Source: Flavobacteriaceae bacterium PS02338 (GTDB lineage Bacteria > Bacteroidota > Bacteroidia > Sphingobacteriales > Sphingobacteriaceae). From it: a stretch of 64,000 nucleotides of DNA. Within the stretch, counting starts at the first letter, position 1; the number at the start of each line of letters is the position of its first letter. Of this stretch, positions 26,942 to 36,400 are shown piece after piece. The notes beneath the pieces were generated by a model. That model saw nothing but the letters and a program-made list of their open reading frames with translations, did no database searches and had not been told where the DNA came from. The stretch lies in the NCBI GenBank assembly GCA_029959615.1, contig JASCOD010000012.1:1-64000 (forward strand), read 5' to 3'. A program made the translations under genes and the position numbers.

Positions 26942-27193
26942 TTAATCTACTGGATGTTCGTAATCAGCAAGATTTACTGGATCTCTATCTTCATCATCTG
27001 CTGGTCCAGTCCATGCAGGCACGCTGTAAAAAGCCGAACAAAGTTGTGGTCCTGAATTACAGATAATATCTGGTTGACCTAATTGTTCATCACTATAAAA
27101 CTCGCCAGTTGCCACTACTTTTTTTGAATTTGTCGCAAATGCCGCTCCAACGGCAACCATTGCAACCAAAGCACTAAAGAATAACTTTTTCAT
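26942..27193 (-). CDS. Small exported protein, DUF6520-like, two cysteines
   Basis: 83 residues. A Sec signal peptide (KKLFFSALVAMVAVGAAFAT) is followed by a 60-residue mature part with VVATGEFYSDEQLGQPD, Cys45 and Cys52 spaced CX6C, and an acidic tail (ADDEDRDPVNLADYEHPVD). This is the layout of the small DUF6520 proteins of Bacteroidota. The gene follows a MauE-like membrane protein on the same strand. The two cysteines could form a disulfide. Function unknown; a secreted peptide or precursor is a hypothesis. Confidence 0.75.
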   Translation of the reverse strand: MKKLFFSALVAMVAVGAAFATNSKKVVATGEFYSDEQLGQPDIICNSGPQLCSAFYSVPAWTGPADDEDRDPVNLADYEHPVD

Positions 27194-27268
27194 TTTTTAA
27201 AGTTTTAAATTAAATACCTACTCTGTTTGAGGTTTTCGGTCTCTCCTCATCCATTGGCCAATAGAATA

Positions 27269-27745
27269 TCATTGATGGCCCAAAGCCATTTCATTCTCGT
27301 TTATTTTTGTATGCAAAACAATGGCTATCATCGCCATTAACATAAATACCAGATTGAACAGCAGGTGCTCCGTCCATCCGAGCTTTTCCAAGACCCCACC
27401 ACAGCTACACGGAATGTTGTCGCTAAAGTTTAGAATGGCGATGATGTAAGCCGTAAACAGGGACATCAAGGTCAGGGCAGCATACAATGCTAGCATTACG
27501 GTTTTTTTGATCATCAATAATACCGCAACAACTATTTCAAGCACGGGAACCAACCAAGCTAATACGAACGAAAAGTCACTTATTATTGGAGATTTTGACA
27601 TCTGTAGTTCGGACTTTTCATAGCCGAGCAGTTTGCTTACGGCTGCATATAGAAATAGCAGAAAATAGGTATACACCACTACATCTCGTGAAAGCGCCAT
27701 TATTCTCTGTTTTTTGGTAATTGACTGTTCCATATTTGCTGACAT
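27269..27745 (-). CDS. MauE/DoxX-like membrane protein
   Basis: About 158 residues from the ATG ending at 27745 (MSANMEQSITKKQRIMALSR); the frame extends to 27811, and a further ATG lies at 27733. Four membrane helices are seen (VVYTYFLLFLYAAVSKLLGY, FVLAWLVPVLEIVVAVLLM, VMLALYAALTLMSLFTAYII, HLLFNLVFMLMAMIAIVLH). A CSCGG motif lies between helices 3 and 4. This matches the MauE/DoxX redox-associated family, which in methylamine-utilisation loci supports disulfide formation. It sits between a palindrome and the two-cysteine secreted protein. Confidence 0.8.
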   Translation of the reverse strand: MSANMEQSITKKQRIMALSRDVVVYTYFLLFLYAAVSKLLGYEKSELQMSKSPIISDFSFVLAWLVPVLEIVVAVLLMIKKTVMLALYAALTLMSLFTAYIIAILNFSDNIPCSCGGVLEKLGWTEHLLFNLVFMLMAMIAIVLHTKINENEMALGHQ

Positions 27746-27818
27746 TTGGTAACCTGTCAGACTAATGCCGAAGCACCATCTGCTTGACAAATTTTGCCAA
27801 TATCCGGGCAAAGAAACA

Positions 27819-27862
27819 ATAGTGCTTGTCCACTATTTTTAAAAATAGTGGACAAGCACTAT
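27819..27862. promoter_or_regulatory. Perfect 44-bp palindrome between luxR-type gene and MauE gene
   Basis: The 22 bases at 27819-27840 (starting ATAGTGCTTGTCC) are the exact reverse complement of 27841-27862. It begins one base after the LuxR-type stop codon and ends about 75 bases upstream of the MauE start. It has the form of a terminator for the former or a large operator for the latter. Part of it recurs upstream of rteC at 15477-15499. Confidence 0.75.
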
Positions 27863-27863
27863 A

Positions 27864-28799
27864 TCAGTTCAGCGGTGATATAATGCCCATTTTCTCCTGT
27901 AGCTCCAACCTTCGCTTAACGCCCGCCTTTAAAAAAATATGGTGTGCGTGGTTGTCGACGGTATGTTCGGAGATGTACAGCATTTCACCTATTTCCTTGT
28001 ACGACAGCCCACGGCACAGCAAGGCCGCCACTTCAGTTTCACGCTTTGTAAATCCAAAGGCGGTGCATTGTGCTTCAAAAACCGTTTCCGCATCCCGGTT
28101 GACCTCCAACAGCAACTTTTCCCTTCGGCGGTTTTCCTTTACGTTCCTGACAATGAAAAGTATCGTAATGACCAAAAAGCCCAGATTGGTAACCAACACC
28201 TCAATCCACTGGGCAATGTGAATGTAGGCAAAGGCTGCCATGGTTGCCCATGGCGAAACCGCCGCGTAGACGCTGACCATTTCCAGCCCACTATAGGGAT
28301 GAGGAGAACTGCGCCTGTCGGCAATCTTGGTACGGATGGCACCGAGTACCTTGTACAGCACTACAAAGGAGTAGATGCCCGGCACGATCATCCCGTAACT
28401 GGTGGCCAGTTCAATATCGTCGCTCAAGGGATAAACAATCCCGAAAAATATAAAATAGGGAAACAACAGAAACAGCGCCGAACCGTAAACGGCATAGAAA
28501 CGGATGCTTTTTAGGTTAAACGCCCTGTAAAAATAGTAGGGAAAATACGAAGCAATGAGAAAAGCGCTGCCATAGGCCAGAATATTCTGCAGCACTACCG
28601 GAAAACTACAACGCTCGTTGGGCATCAGCCCGCCGCAGACATTGTAGAGGATCAACAAGAACAACAATACAAGGTACCAGAAACGGCCACGCTCGCGTGG
28701 ATCGAAGAGGAAGTACACCAATTGGTAGCATAGCATCCCGAACTCTAGGATACAGACCACGAAGGTAAGCACGTGCATTTCAGAATTGAATACGAACAT
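27864..28799 (-). CDS. Membrane-anchored LuxR-type regulator, copy A
   Basis: 311 residues. Residues 1-215 contain about seven membrane helices (VLTFVVCILEFGMLCYQLVY, FWYLVLLFLLILYNVCGGLM, LFLLFPYFIFFGIVYPL and others). Residues 240-311 are a LuxR helix-turn-helix (GFTKRETEVAALLCRGLSYK then EIGEMLYISEHTVDNHAHHI). The arrangement suggests a membrane sensor acting directly on DNA. It is nearly identical over its C-terminal two thirds to the copy at 39060-39995, with a more diverged sensor part. It lies 48 bases after the GNAT gene. Confidence 0.8.
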   Translation of the reverse strand: MFVFNSEMHVLTFVVCILEFGMLCYQLVYFLFDPRERGRFWYLVLLFLLILYNVCGGLMPNERCSFPVVLQNILAYGSAFLIASYFPYYFYRAFNLKSIRFYAVYGSALFLLFPYFIFFGIVYPLSDDIELATSYGMIVPGIYSFVVLYKVLGAIRTKIADRRSSPHPYSGLEMVSVYAAVSPWATMAAFAYIHIAQWIEVLVTNLGFLVITILFIVRNVKENRRREKLLLEVNRDAETVFEAQCTAFGFTKRETEVAALLCRGLSYKEIGEMLYISEHTVDNHAHHIFLKAGVKRRLELQEKMGIISPLN

Positions 28800-28847
28800 A
28801 GGCGAGAGGGTTTTGATCAGACGACGGGTTAATTCTCCATTCCATTT

Positions 28848-29429
28848 TTATTCCATTTTGTAAAAAAATAAGGGATAGCCCACATGCAGTGTTTGGTAGC
28901 GCACAAAGCCAGCCTTTTCGTAAAAGGGCAGGTTCAACTGGTTGGAAGTCTCCAACAAACAAAGCCTACCCAGAGCAGCACTATCCGCAACCAATTCGCC
29001 AAGCAACCTGCTTCCTGCACCATGCCCCTGATAGTTGGGATGCACCCCGATGAACCAGATGTAATAGACAGGCCTATTGCCCGATACTGCCATCTGCGCC
29101 GTTTTGACCATGCGCTCCTTTGCCATTACCCGGTACACACTGCCAATCCCCATTACTCCAAACACGAGTTTAACATCCCGCCAAAACGAACGCCAGGTGA
29201 AACGTTTTCTATCGGGGAACATTACCAGCGCACAGGTCGTGTGGTCTTCCGAAACCAGCACATGGCCAAAATCCATACATTCGTCAATGGCATAGGCCAT
29301 CAGCTTACGCATTCGTACCGAACGATTATCATCCTGCAAGACCAGATGGTTGACACTCATATTGTTCTCAAAACTTCGGGCCAAGATGTTCACCATCCTA
29401 TCTTTATCCTTGGGGTATGCTGTAACCAT
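28848..29429 (-). CDS. GNAT-family acyltransferase, copy A
   Basis: 193 residues (MVTAYPKDKDRMVNILARSF). The acetyl-CoA binding motif is clear at about 125-140 (WFIGVHPNYQGHGAGSRLL), followed by the C-terminal strand-helix pair (LCLLETSNQLNLPFYEKAGF). It would transfer an acyl group from acyl-CoA to an amine; the substrate is unknown. The first 12 residues are shared with copy B. It lies 18 bases downstream of a hairpin with a T-run, which may control it separately from the transporter operon. Confidence 0.85.
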   Translation of the reverse strand: MVTAYPKDKDRMVNILARSFENNMSVNHLVLQDDNRSVRMRKLMAYAIDECMDFGHVLVSEDHTTCALVMFPDRKRFTWRSFWRDVKLVFGVMGIGSVYRVMAKERMVKTAQMAVSGNRPVYYIWFIGVHPNYQGHGAGSRLLGELVADSAALGRLCLLETSNQLNLPFYEKAGFVRYQTLHVGYPLFFYKME

Positions 29430-29447
29430 ATTGTTTTAAATAAAAAA

Positions 29448-29476
29448 GCATGCCCGAACATCCATCCGGGCAATGC
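29448..29476 (-). terminator. Hairpin with T-run just before the GNAT gene, copy A
   Basis: GCATGCCCG at 29448-29456 and CGGGCAATGC at 29467-29476 form a stem with one bulged A and a 10-base loop; TTTTTTATTT follows on the minus strand, ending 18 bases from the GNAT ATG. It is a terminator by form, placed between peptidase and GNAT genes, and could act as an attenuator. The 75 bases 29418-29492 are identical to 40578-40652. Confidence 0.75.
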
Positions 29477-29546
29477 TATCATTATTAACTAATTATTAAC
29501 CTAGAATTTTCTCGAATTATGACTTCATTAACCAAATATTTAGTTA

Positions 29547-32054
29547 TTATTCTGTTTTATTCATTTGTTTATCTATCCATGGAATGTCTCCCTCACCTTT
29601 AAGGAAATAGTCGAACCAATTCTCAACCTTGACATGTAAATCTAGCAAATTTGGTATTTTATATACTCCATGTGATTCATTGGGATAGAAAACAGCGACA
29701 GCCTTTTTTCCACTCCTTTTAAGACTCAGAAAATACTCCATTGTCTGTTCCCAATTAACATTCTGATCTTTATCTCCTGTCCAAAGAAGAATAGGAGCTT
29801 GCACTTTATCAGCATTATAAACCGGACTATTTTTAGTATAAAGTTCTTTATCGTCAAAGAATGGTTTAGGCATCTCATATTGTCCATTTTCAAACTGCCA
29901 GTAAAAAGGACCTGAGAAATTATAATTATAAGAGAAGTAAGATCGTACCAAGTCACTGTTTCCTGCACCTGCAATATATGCTGCAAACCTATCAGATCTG
30001 GTAGCAATGTAATTGGTTTGGTATCCTCCATGTGAAAAACCGATTAATCCAACACTTTTAAAATCTATATCTTTAATATCTTTGAGTGCATCTAGACTAT
30101 TATGGACACAAACCAAAGCCGATTCCCCTGTTCCCTTACTTCCAAAAACTATATCAGGCAAAAAGACAAAATAGCCTTTCTGTATAAAATTTCTGATATT
30201 TAAACCTTCAGATGGGCCGTAAAATCCGTCCTTCAGATATTTGTTGCTGAGATATCCACGTCTTTCATATATACTAACAACCATTGGAGATTTTTTTCCC
30301 TCATGATAATGGAGTGGGAAGATCAGTATTCCCTGAAGCTGTTGTCCATCTGGACCAGCATACTTAACAATAGTACTACGTAAACCACTTAATGTTGCAG
30401 TATCATGTGTATTGGTTACAAAGGTTTCTTTTTCTAGCCCATCGTTATATAATATTTTTGGTACCTCGCTCATCGTATTACTTGAATAGACAATCGCTTT
30501 GGTATTATATGCCAATAAAGGTGTCGAAATATTATTTTCCGTTGGGTTTACGACAATACTTACACGTTTTCCATCGTAGGTAGCTAATGCAGTCTTGTTA
30601 TTCTCTCGGTTATATAAACGAATTAGTACCGGCATTGACGAATTATAGCTATTAACTGAGGAATTTAAATGATTGAAGGCTCCAAAGTTAACAAATGGGG
30701 AACGCTTGGTATTTACAATCTCTGTCTCATATTCATTGAGAAGTTGTATACATTTTAATTTTTCGGATTTTATAGCATATTCATATAAACATCCTTTTGA
30801 TTCAAAAAGAATTTTTTCTCCATTTTCTGAAAAATGGGCTTTGGGAAAATTAGATCTATCGTATCGTCTATATTCCACTAAAAGCCGTTTACTGGAAAGG
30901 TTATTCAGATTATAAATTTTCCAATAATTATTTTCGACGGCCAATAAGTAGTTCTTATCTTTTCCTCCAATAAGTACTGAACTTTTAATGACAACGCCAG
31001 TGGCCTTTTTATCATCCCGAATCAGATCCATAGAGTAGGGCACGCCATTAGAAGTGTAATCTATTCCCTTAAAAGGGTAAAATCTTAGGAGGTAGTTGGG
31101 GTGCCCCAAGTAAAAAATCTTCTCCTCGTCCGTGTTGCTTAACAACTTGGTCGTATTGTTAACAAAATCCCAGATAAACGTATATTCGACTACATCTTCC
31201 CAGAATTTTGTCGTAAAATTATTATCATTTGCATACCAAATGTCAGCAGCGTTATAATCTCTCCGCTTTTGGTTGACTGATAGTTTAACAAAAAAGTAAT
31301 CATTGGCAAGTGATTTAACCTCTGCAGATTTTATATTTTCATCAATTCCTTTTCCTATTTTTAAAACTCGGGGAATTCTGGCACCGATATACTTTATTTT
31401 TCTATTTTTGCCATCTAGTCCTTCTTCCATTACCACTGCTTTTCCATCAGAAGCATATAGTAAAATAAATTTGATTTTTTCCGATGAGCTATACATAGGA
31501 TTGACGTTTTTGCCTTCAATCTTATACAAATGCTCTTTACCTTCCTCTGTGGTTACAGCGAATCTTTCTTCACCATAGTTCAAGAGAACCTTGGTATTTG
31601 GAATTTTATTGATCAACTCTCCAGCTTCATCAAAAATCTGCAATCCATCATTGTTAATTATTAAGAATACATTATACTTAGTATCATAGACGGCATTTTT
31701 TATATTCCCCCACGTTACAGAATTAGAAGTGGGAAGTTTTAATAATTCCGCCGAATTTTGACTGCGCAGAAATAAATATCCGCGTGGCGTAAATGAAGTA
31801 TAAAGCGGAATTGCCCCTGGCTTTTGGGCATAAACTACATTCGGTTTATTTCTATCTATTAGAACAAGCGTATCCGTGTTATATTCATAGCTCTTCTGAA
31901 ATGATAACCACCTATTGTCTGCGGAGATTTTCAAGAATTTTACATCATATACCGTATTGGTAAATCTTTTGGGCAGCTCAACTACAGGATTTTGTGCCGT
32001 TACTTTTGATACCATTATCAAAATGGCAACAAATATTTTAATCGCATTTTGCAT
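29547..32054 (-). CDS. Secreted S9-type (prolyl oligopeptidase-like) peptidase, copy A
   Basis: 835 residues with a signal peptide (MQNAIKIFVAILIMVSKVTA). Residues about 30-560 look like a propeller of strand repeats, and the last 250 residues are an alpha/beta hydrolase. The nucleophile is Ser674 in GFSHGGY; the likely acid is Asp763 (GDKDQN) and the histidine His795 (NESHGV). S9 peptidases cut short peptides; secretion with SusC/SusD suggests use on imported or surface peptides. Its ATG overlaps the SusD stop by one base, so it is translated with the transporter genes. Confidence 0.88.
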   Translation of the reverse strand: MQNAIKIFVAILIMVSKVTAQNPVVELPKRFTNTVYDVKFLKISADNRWLSFQKSYEYNTDTLVLIDRNKPNVVYAQKPGAIPLYTSFTPRGYLFLRSQNSAELLKLPTSNSVTWGNIKNAVYDTKYNVFLIINNDGLQIFDEAGELINKIPNTKVLLNYGEERFAVTTEEGKEHLYKIEGKNVNPMYSSSEKIKFILLYASDGKAVVMEEGLDGKNRKIKYIGARIPRVLKIGKGIDENIKSAEVKSLANDYFFVKLSVNQKRRDYNAADIWYANDNNFTTKFWEDVVEYTFIWDFVNNTTKLLSNTDEEKIFYLGHPNYLLRFYPFKGIDYTSNGVPYSMDLIRDDKKATGVVIKSSVLIGGKDKNYLLAVENNYWKIYNLNNLSSKRLLVEYRRYDRSNFPKAHFSENGEKILFESKGCLYEYAIKSEKLKCIQLLNEYETEIVNTKRSPFVNFGAFNHLNSSVNSYNSSMPVLIRLYNRENNKTALATYDGKRVSIVVNPTENNISTPLLAYNTKAIVYSSNTMSEVPKILYNDGLEKETFVTNTHDTATLSGLRSTIVKYAGPDGQQLQGILIFPLHYHEGKKSPMVVSIYERRGYLSNKYLKDGFYGPSEGLNIRNFIQKGYFVFLPDIVFGSKGTGESALVCVHNSLDALKDIKDIDFKSVGLIGFSHGGYQTNYIATRSDRFAAYIAGAGNSDLVRSYFSYNYNFSGPFYWQFENGQYEMPKPFFDDKELYTKNSPVYNADKVQAPILLWTGDKDQNVNWEQTMEYFLSLKRSGKKAVAVFYPNESHGVYKIPNLLDLHVKVENWFDYFLKGEGDIPWIDKQMNKTE

Positions 32055-33427
32055 TAATAACCAGTATTTTGGGGGTTTAAACTTGGGTTTAATGCTATTT
32101 CAGACTGGGGCAAGGGCCAATTTTTACGGAATTCCTTCCAGTTAGGCTTTTTTACCAAAAGATCTCCCAGTCTATCAAAATGCTTAAGATCGAAGAAACG
32201 AATTCCTCCTTCAGCAAAAAATTCTCTCCTTTTTTCTAAAAGAAGCTCATTGTAAAAAGCATCATTCGCAATTGTTGGAGAAATATTTGATAATCCAGCT
32301 CTACCCCTAATAGCATTTAGATAGGGTATTGCACTTTCTAAATCATTTTGTTTGGCCAAAATCTCCGCCATCATTGCATAGGCTTCCTCAAGCCTAAATA
32401 TGATAGAATATTCATTGGCATTCGATGAGGTATTTTTATACTTATAACATCCATAGTAGGTTACGCCTCCCGAAACAACTTCCTTGATCCACACCCCCTT
32501 TCGCTGGTCATTATTGTCAAATATGTTAACAAGGTTATTTGAAAGTACATAGTTTTGCGGAGCTCCGGTTAGGGAATATAATTGGGCTTCGGCAGTTGCG
32601 GCACTGGAAGTTAATGGTTTCAATTGCCAAATGATATGCTTACCATCTTTTTTAAAGGTGAGGTTAAGGTCACTATTGATTTGATATAAGGAGCTTTTTA
32701 TGATTTCGTCCGCATATTGTCTTGCTTGCGCCCAGTTTCCTTTGAGCATATGAACTTTGGAAAGTATAAACAATGCGGCATATCGATTTGGATATATCCT
32801 TTCGGTGTTTCTATATTCATTCTTAAGGTTATCCTTAGCATATTCCAGATCGACAATGAGGTTATTTAGCAATTGTTCAATGGGTAGCTTGCCGATGTGT
32901 TGGTTAATTTTATAATCTGATGTGGCAACATATGGAATATCACCGAAAATCTGGGATAAATATAAATGGATAAGGGAACGTACTAAGATTGCCTCACTAA
33001 TAATTCTTTTTTTATCCTCATCTTTTATAGCGCTGGATCCATTCACGCCCTCTATCAAAACGTTGCTAATGTAAATCTCTTTATATGCGTTTGTCCACAA
33101 AGTTTTTATAACGGTGTTGGTAGATAGTACCTGTGTATTGTAAATATCCAAATATGCCGTTTGTGAGGAAAGCATATAATTGTCCAGATCATCGGCATAA
33201 CTGCCTAATAATGCTCCAACTCCTCTCGTCCCGCCAGAAATTACCGAATTGTACTGAAGTTCAGCATAGAGGTTATTCAATACTGCTTCTGCGGTACTGA
33301 CACTGCCGTAAACATCATTGCTGCCGATTTGGTTTGTTGGCTGATTTGGCTCTATCATATCTTTACAAGAGATACAATTAAGTGAAATCATTCCTATGAT
33401 AAGATATATTTTAAGTTCTGCTTTCAT
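32054..33427 (-). CDS. SusD/RagB-type lipoprotein, copy A
   Basis: 457 residues. The N-terminus MKAELKIYLIIGMISLNCIS is a lipoprotein signal; the lipidated Cys is probably Cys18 or Cys21 (NCISCKD). SusD helical segments are seen (AILVRSLIHLYLSQIFGDIP and SKVHMLKGNWAQARQYADEI), and the C-terminus has RGRAGLSNISPTI and EGGIRFFDLKHF. It partners the SusC encoded 4 bases upstream and overlaps the peptidase start by one base. Confidence 0.9.
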   Translation of the reverse strand: MKAELKIYLIIGMISLNCISCKDMIEPNQPTNQIGSNDVYGSVSTAEAVLNNLYAELQYNSVISGGTRGVGALLGSYADDLDNYMLSSQTAYLDIYNTQVLSTNTVIKTLWTNAYKEIYISNVLIEGVNGSSAIKDEDKKRIISEAILVRSLIHLYLSQIFGDIPYVATSDYKINQHIGKLPIEQLLNNLIVDLEYAKDNLKNEYRNTERIYPNRYAALFILSKVHMLKGNWAQARQYADEIIKSSLYQINSDLNLTFKKDGKHIIWQLKPLTSSAATAEAQLYSLTGAPQNYVLSNNLVNIFDNNDQRKGVWIKEVVSGGVTYYGCYKYKNTSSNANEYSIIFRLEEAYAMMAEILAKQNDLESAIPYLNAIRGRAGLSNISPTIANDAFYNELLLEKRREFFAEGGIRFFDLKHFDRLGDLLVKKPNWKEFRKNWPLPQSEIALNPSLNPQNTGY

Positions 33428-33431
33428 TTTT

Positions 33432-36400
33432 TTATAGTTTGATTTGACACCCTATTGAATAAGTCTTTAATGGAGGTAGATATCCCGTCGATGTAAATTC
33501 GGGATCCAACCCAAAGTAATTTGTCCATGTTAATAGATTTTGGCCTTGAACATAGATCATAGCCTGTTTTACCAATTTGGAGTTTATAGGTATCCTGTAA
33601 TTCAATTGGATATTTTTGAAACGTATATAGGATGCATCGCCTACGGCAGCAGTACTTGAAACAAAATTGGCATTAAGCGCATTAATCTGTGCATTGCTTC
33701 CTGATGAATAGGGCATAATAATACCATTTTGGTTATAAGTGGACCAAACATTAGTGAAAGCTGCAGGCTGGTTATTGATGTTGCCTGGATAAGGCATTAT
33801 GCTTATATAATTGTAGTTTGTCTGTTTCACAAACTGAAATAAAAACGAAAGGCTTATGTTTTTATAAATCAGTTCATTCTGCCATCCCCCAAAAAACTTG
33901 GTTCCAATATTTTCAATAGCCTTGTTATCATCGGGACTACTTATTTTTGCATCGCCATTAAAATCCGTAAAAGTGTACAGCCCGGTACTGGGATCAATTC
34001 CATTAAATTGGTATAGCTTTACAATCGAGGTAGGCTGGCCAACTACGTAGGTATTGGCATACGAGGAACCTTCAAGACCGGGAAATGACAAAAGTTTGCT
34101 CTTTGGAATGGTCATGTTCAACGAAGAGTTCCAAATCCATTTTCCGTTTCCGCTCTTTACTGGAATTGCAGAAACTTCAATTTCCCAACCGTTATTTTGA
34201 ACTGTTGCATTCAGGTTTGACTGTACGGACGAAAATCCTGTTGTTGCGGGAAGGGGAATACCTACCAGCTGATTTGATGAACGATTTCTATACCAAGCTG
34301 CCTGTACCCTATAACGGTTGTTCAGAAATCCCAATTCTAAAGCAATTTCCGCTTTCCTAGTTTTTTCCCAGCTAAAATATGGATTGTAGAGTCTTGTGGG
34401 ATAAAAGCCCACAACATTGTCATAGTTACTTGTTGATAAAGTATAAGTATCCAAAAATTGATAATCGCCTATGGCATCACTACCGGTAATTCCAAAACTT
34501 CCCCTTAGTTTCCCGGAACTCAGCCAAGTAATATCTTTCATGAAATTTTCCTCAGAAAATAGCCAAGCGGCCCCCAAAGCTCCAAAATTTGCAAATCTGT
34601 TTGCAGCACCAAAACGGCTGCTACCATCTCTTCTTGCGGTCAAATTCAGTATATAGCGATTTTCGAACTGGTAGTTCAGCCTACCGTAGGCAGAAACATA
34701 TCTATAATCGATATCAATTTCGTCACGAAAAGTTTTTGTTGTAGCAGCTGCTATATTGTATAGTAACGCATTGTTAGAAAATCCGGTACCGGTAACGCCA
34801 GACTGTTGGTTTCTTGTCCTTTGAAACGAAGTACCCAACAATAAGTCAATCTGATGTTTAACGATCTTTCTTTTCCATGTTAATTGTGGCTCTATGATAT
34901 AGGAAAAAATTGTATTTAATCCTTTTGAGGAATTTGAGTACTGCGGGCTTGAACCAGATGTTGAAGCCGGATTGTACATTGTATTCGGCTTAACAGCGTA
35001 TTCTTCAAAATTTTGTAAATTCAAACCTCCATTTAACTTAAACGAAATATTATAACCTAACAAATATTCTGCAATTACACTTTGGTTGAATTGTTTCATT
35101 GTGTTAGAATATTGTCCAGCTAAGGTAGCGACTGGATTGGAGAATGTATTATCTTCCCAGTTTAGCGCTCCGTCTTCCTTATATAAAGCAGGGGCATTGG
35201 GACTCAGAAAAAGTGAACGGTTAGTTAGATCGGCATTAACGACGTTGTTTTCCGAAGCCATAAAATTGTTTGATAATGACAATTTAAACTTGGTATTTGA
35301 AGACAAATAATTGTAATTTGACATCAATGAACTTGTCTTATACTTGAAATCACCAGGGAATACGGTGGTGTTTAACGTATGTCCTGCACTCACGAGAAAG
35401 TTACTGTATTCATTGCCACCTCTTATTGATACCATTGTTGACTGTTGTTCCGCATTGTTTCCAATCAATTCTTTTTGCCAATCTGTATATCTAGATTGGT
35501 CCCATTTTCCATTTACATCATAAGCATTTGAAGGATAGGTAGCGATTCCAGAGTTGGAATAAGCCTGTTTTCTCATGCTGAGATACTCTTCTGTATCCAT
35601 CATTTTGAAATGTTGAGCCACTTTGCTTATACCGTAATTGCTATTTACCGAAACTTCTGTCTTTCCCTTGATACCGTGCCTAGTTGTGATGAGAATTACC
35701 CCATTTGCACCTCTAGTTCCATAAATAGCAGTAGCATCTGCATCCTTTAGGATTTCTATGCTTTCAATGTCGTTGGGGTTGATGTTGTTAAGTGGGCTGA
35801 TATTTCCAGACGGTATAATGGCAGCTGAATTTTGAGCATTTAACTTTCCTCCATTAGGTATGCCATCTATCACATATAGAGGTTCGTTACCTGCACTTCT
35901 CAAGCTATTTCTACCACGTATTTGAATATCATAACCACTTCCTGGAACACCTGAATTCTGAACAATATTTACTCCTGCCATCCTTCCTTGCACAGCAGAA
36001 AGCACATTGTTTATTGGTTGGTTCTCGATATCCTTTGCCGTTACTTTAGCAATGCTACCGGTGATTTCTCTTTGTGTAACGGTATAATAACCTGCATTAA
36101 TCTTTACTTCCTCTAAATCATTGTTGATCATTTCTAACTTTATCAACCTCTTTTCTGGTCTTGCAGCAATTTCCATAGTTCGGTAGCCTAAAAATGAAAT
36201 TACAATCGTGGCATCCTCTGGTACGTTTTTCAATTCATATTCGCCATTGCTATTGGTCAATACTACTTTGTCCGTACCCTTTATCCTTACTGTTGCACCT
36301 ACCAATGGGTTGCCTTCGGTGTCTTCTACACGGCCTTTAATATCAATGTTCTGAAAGTAGTCGATGATTTTATCGATGATTGAGGTTTCCGCTTTTTTAA

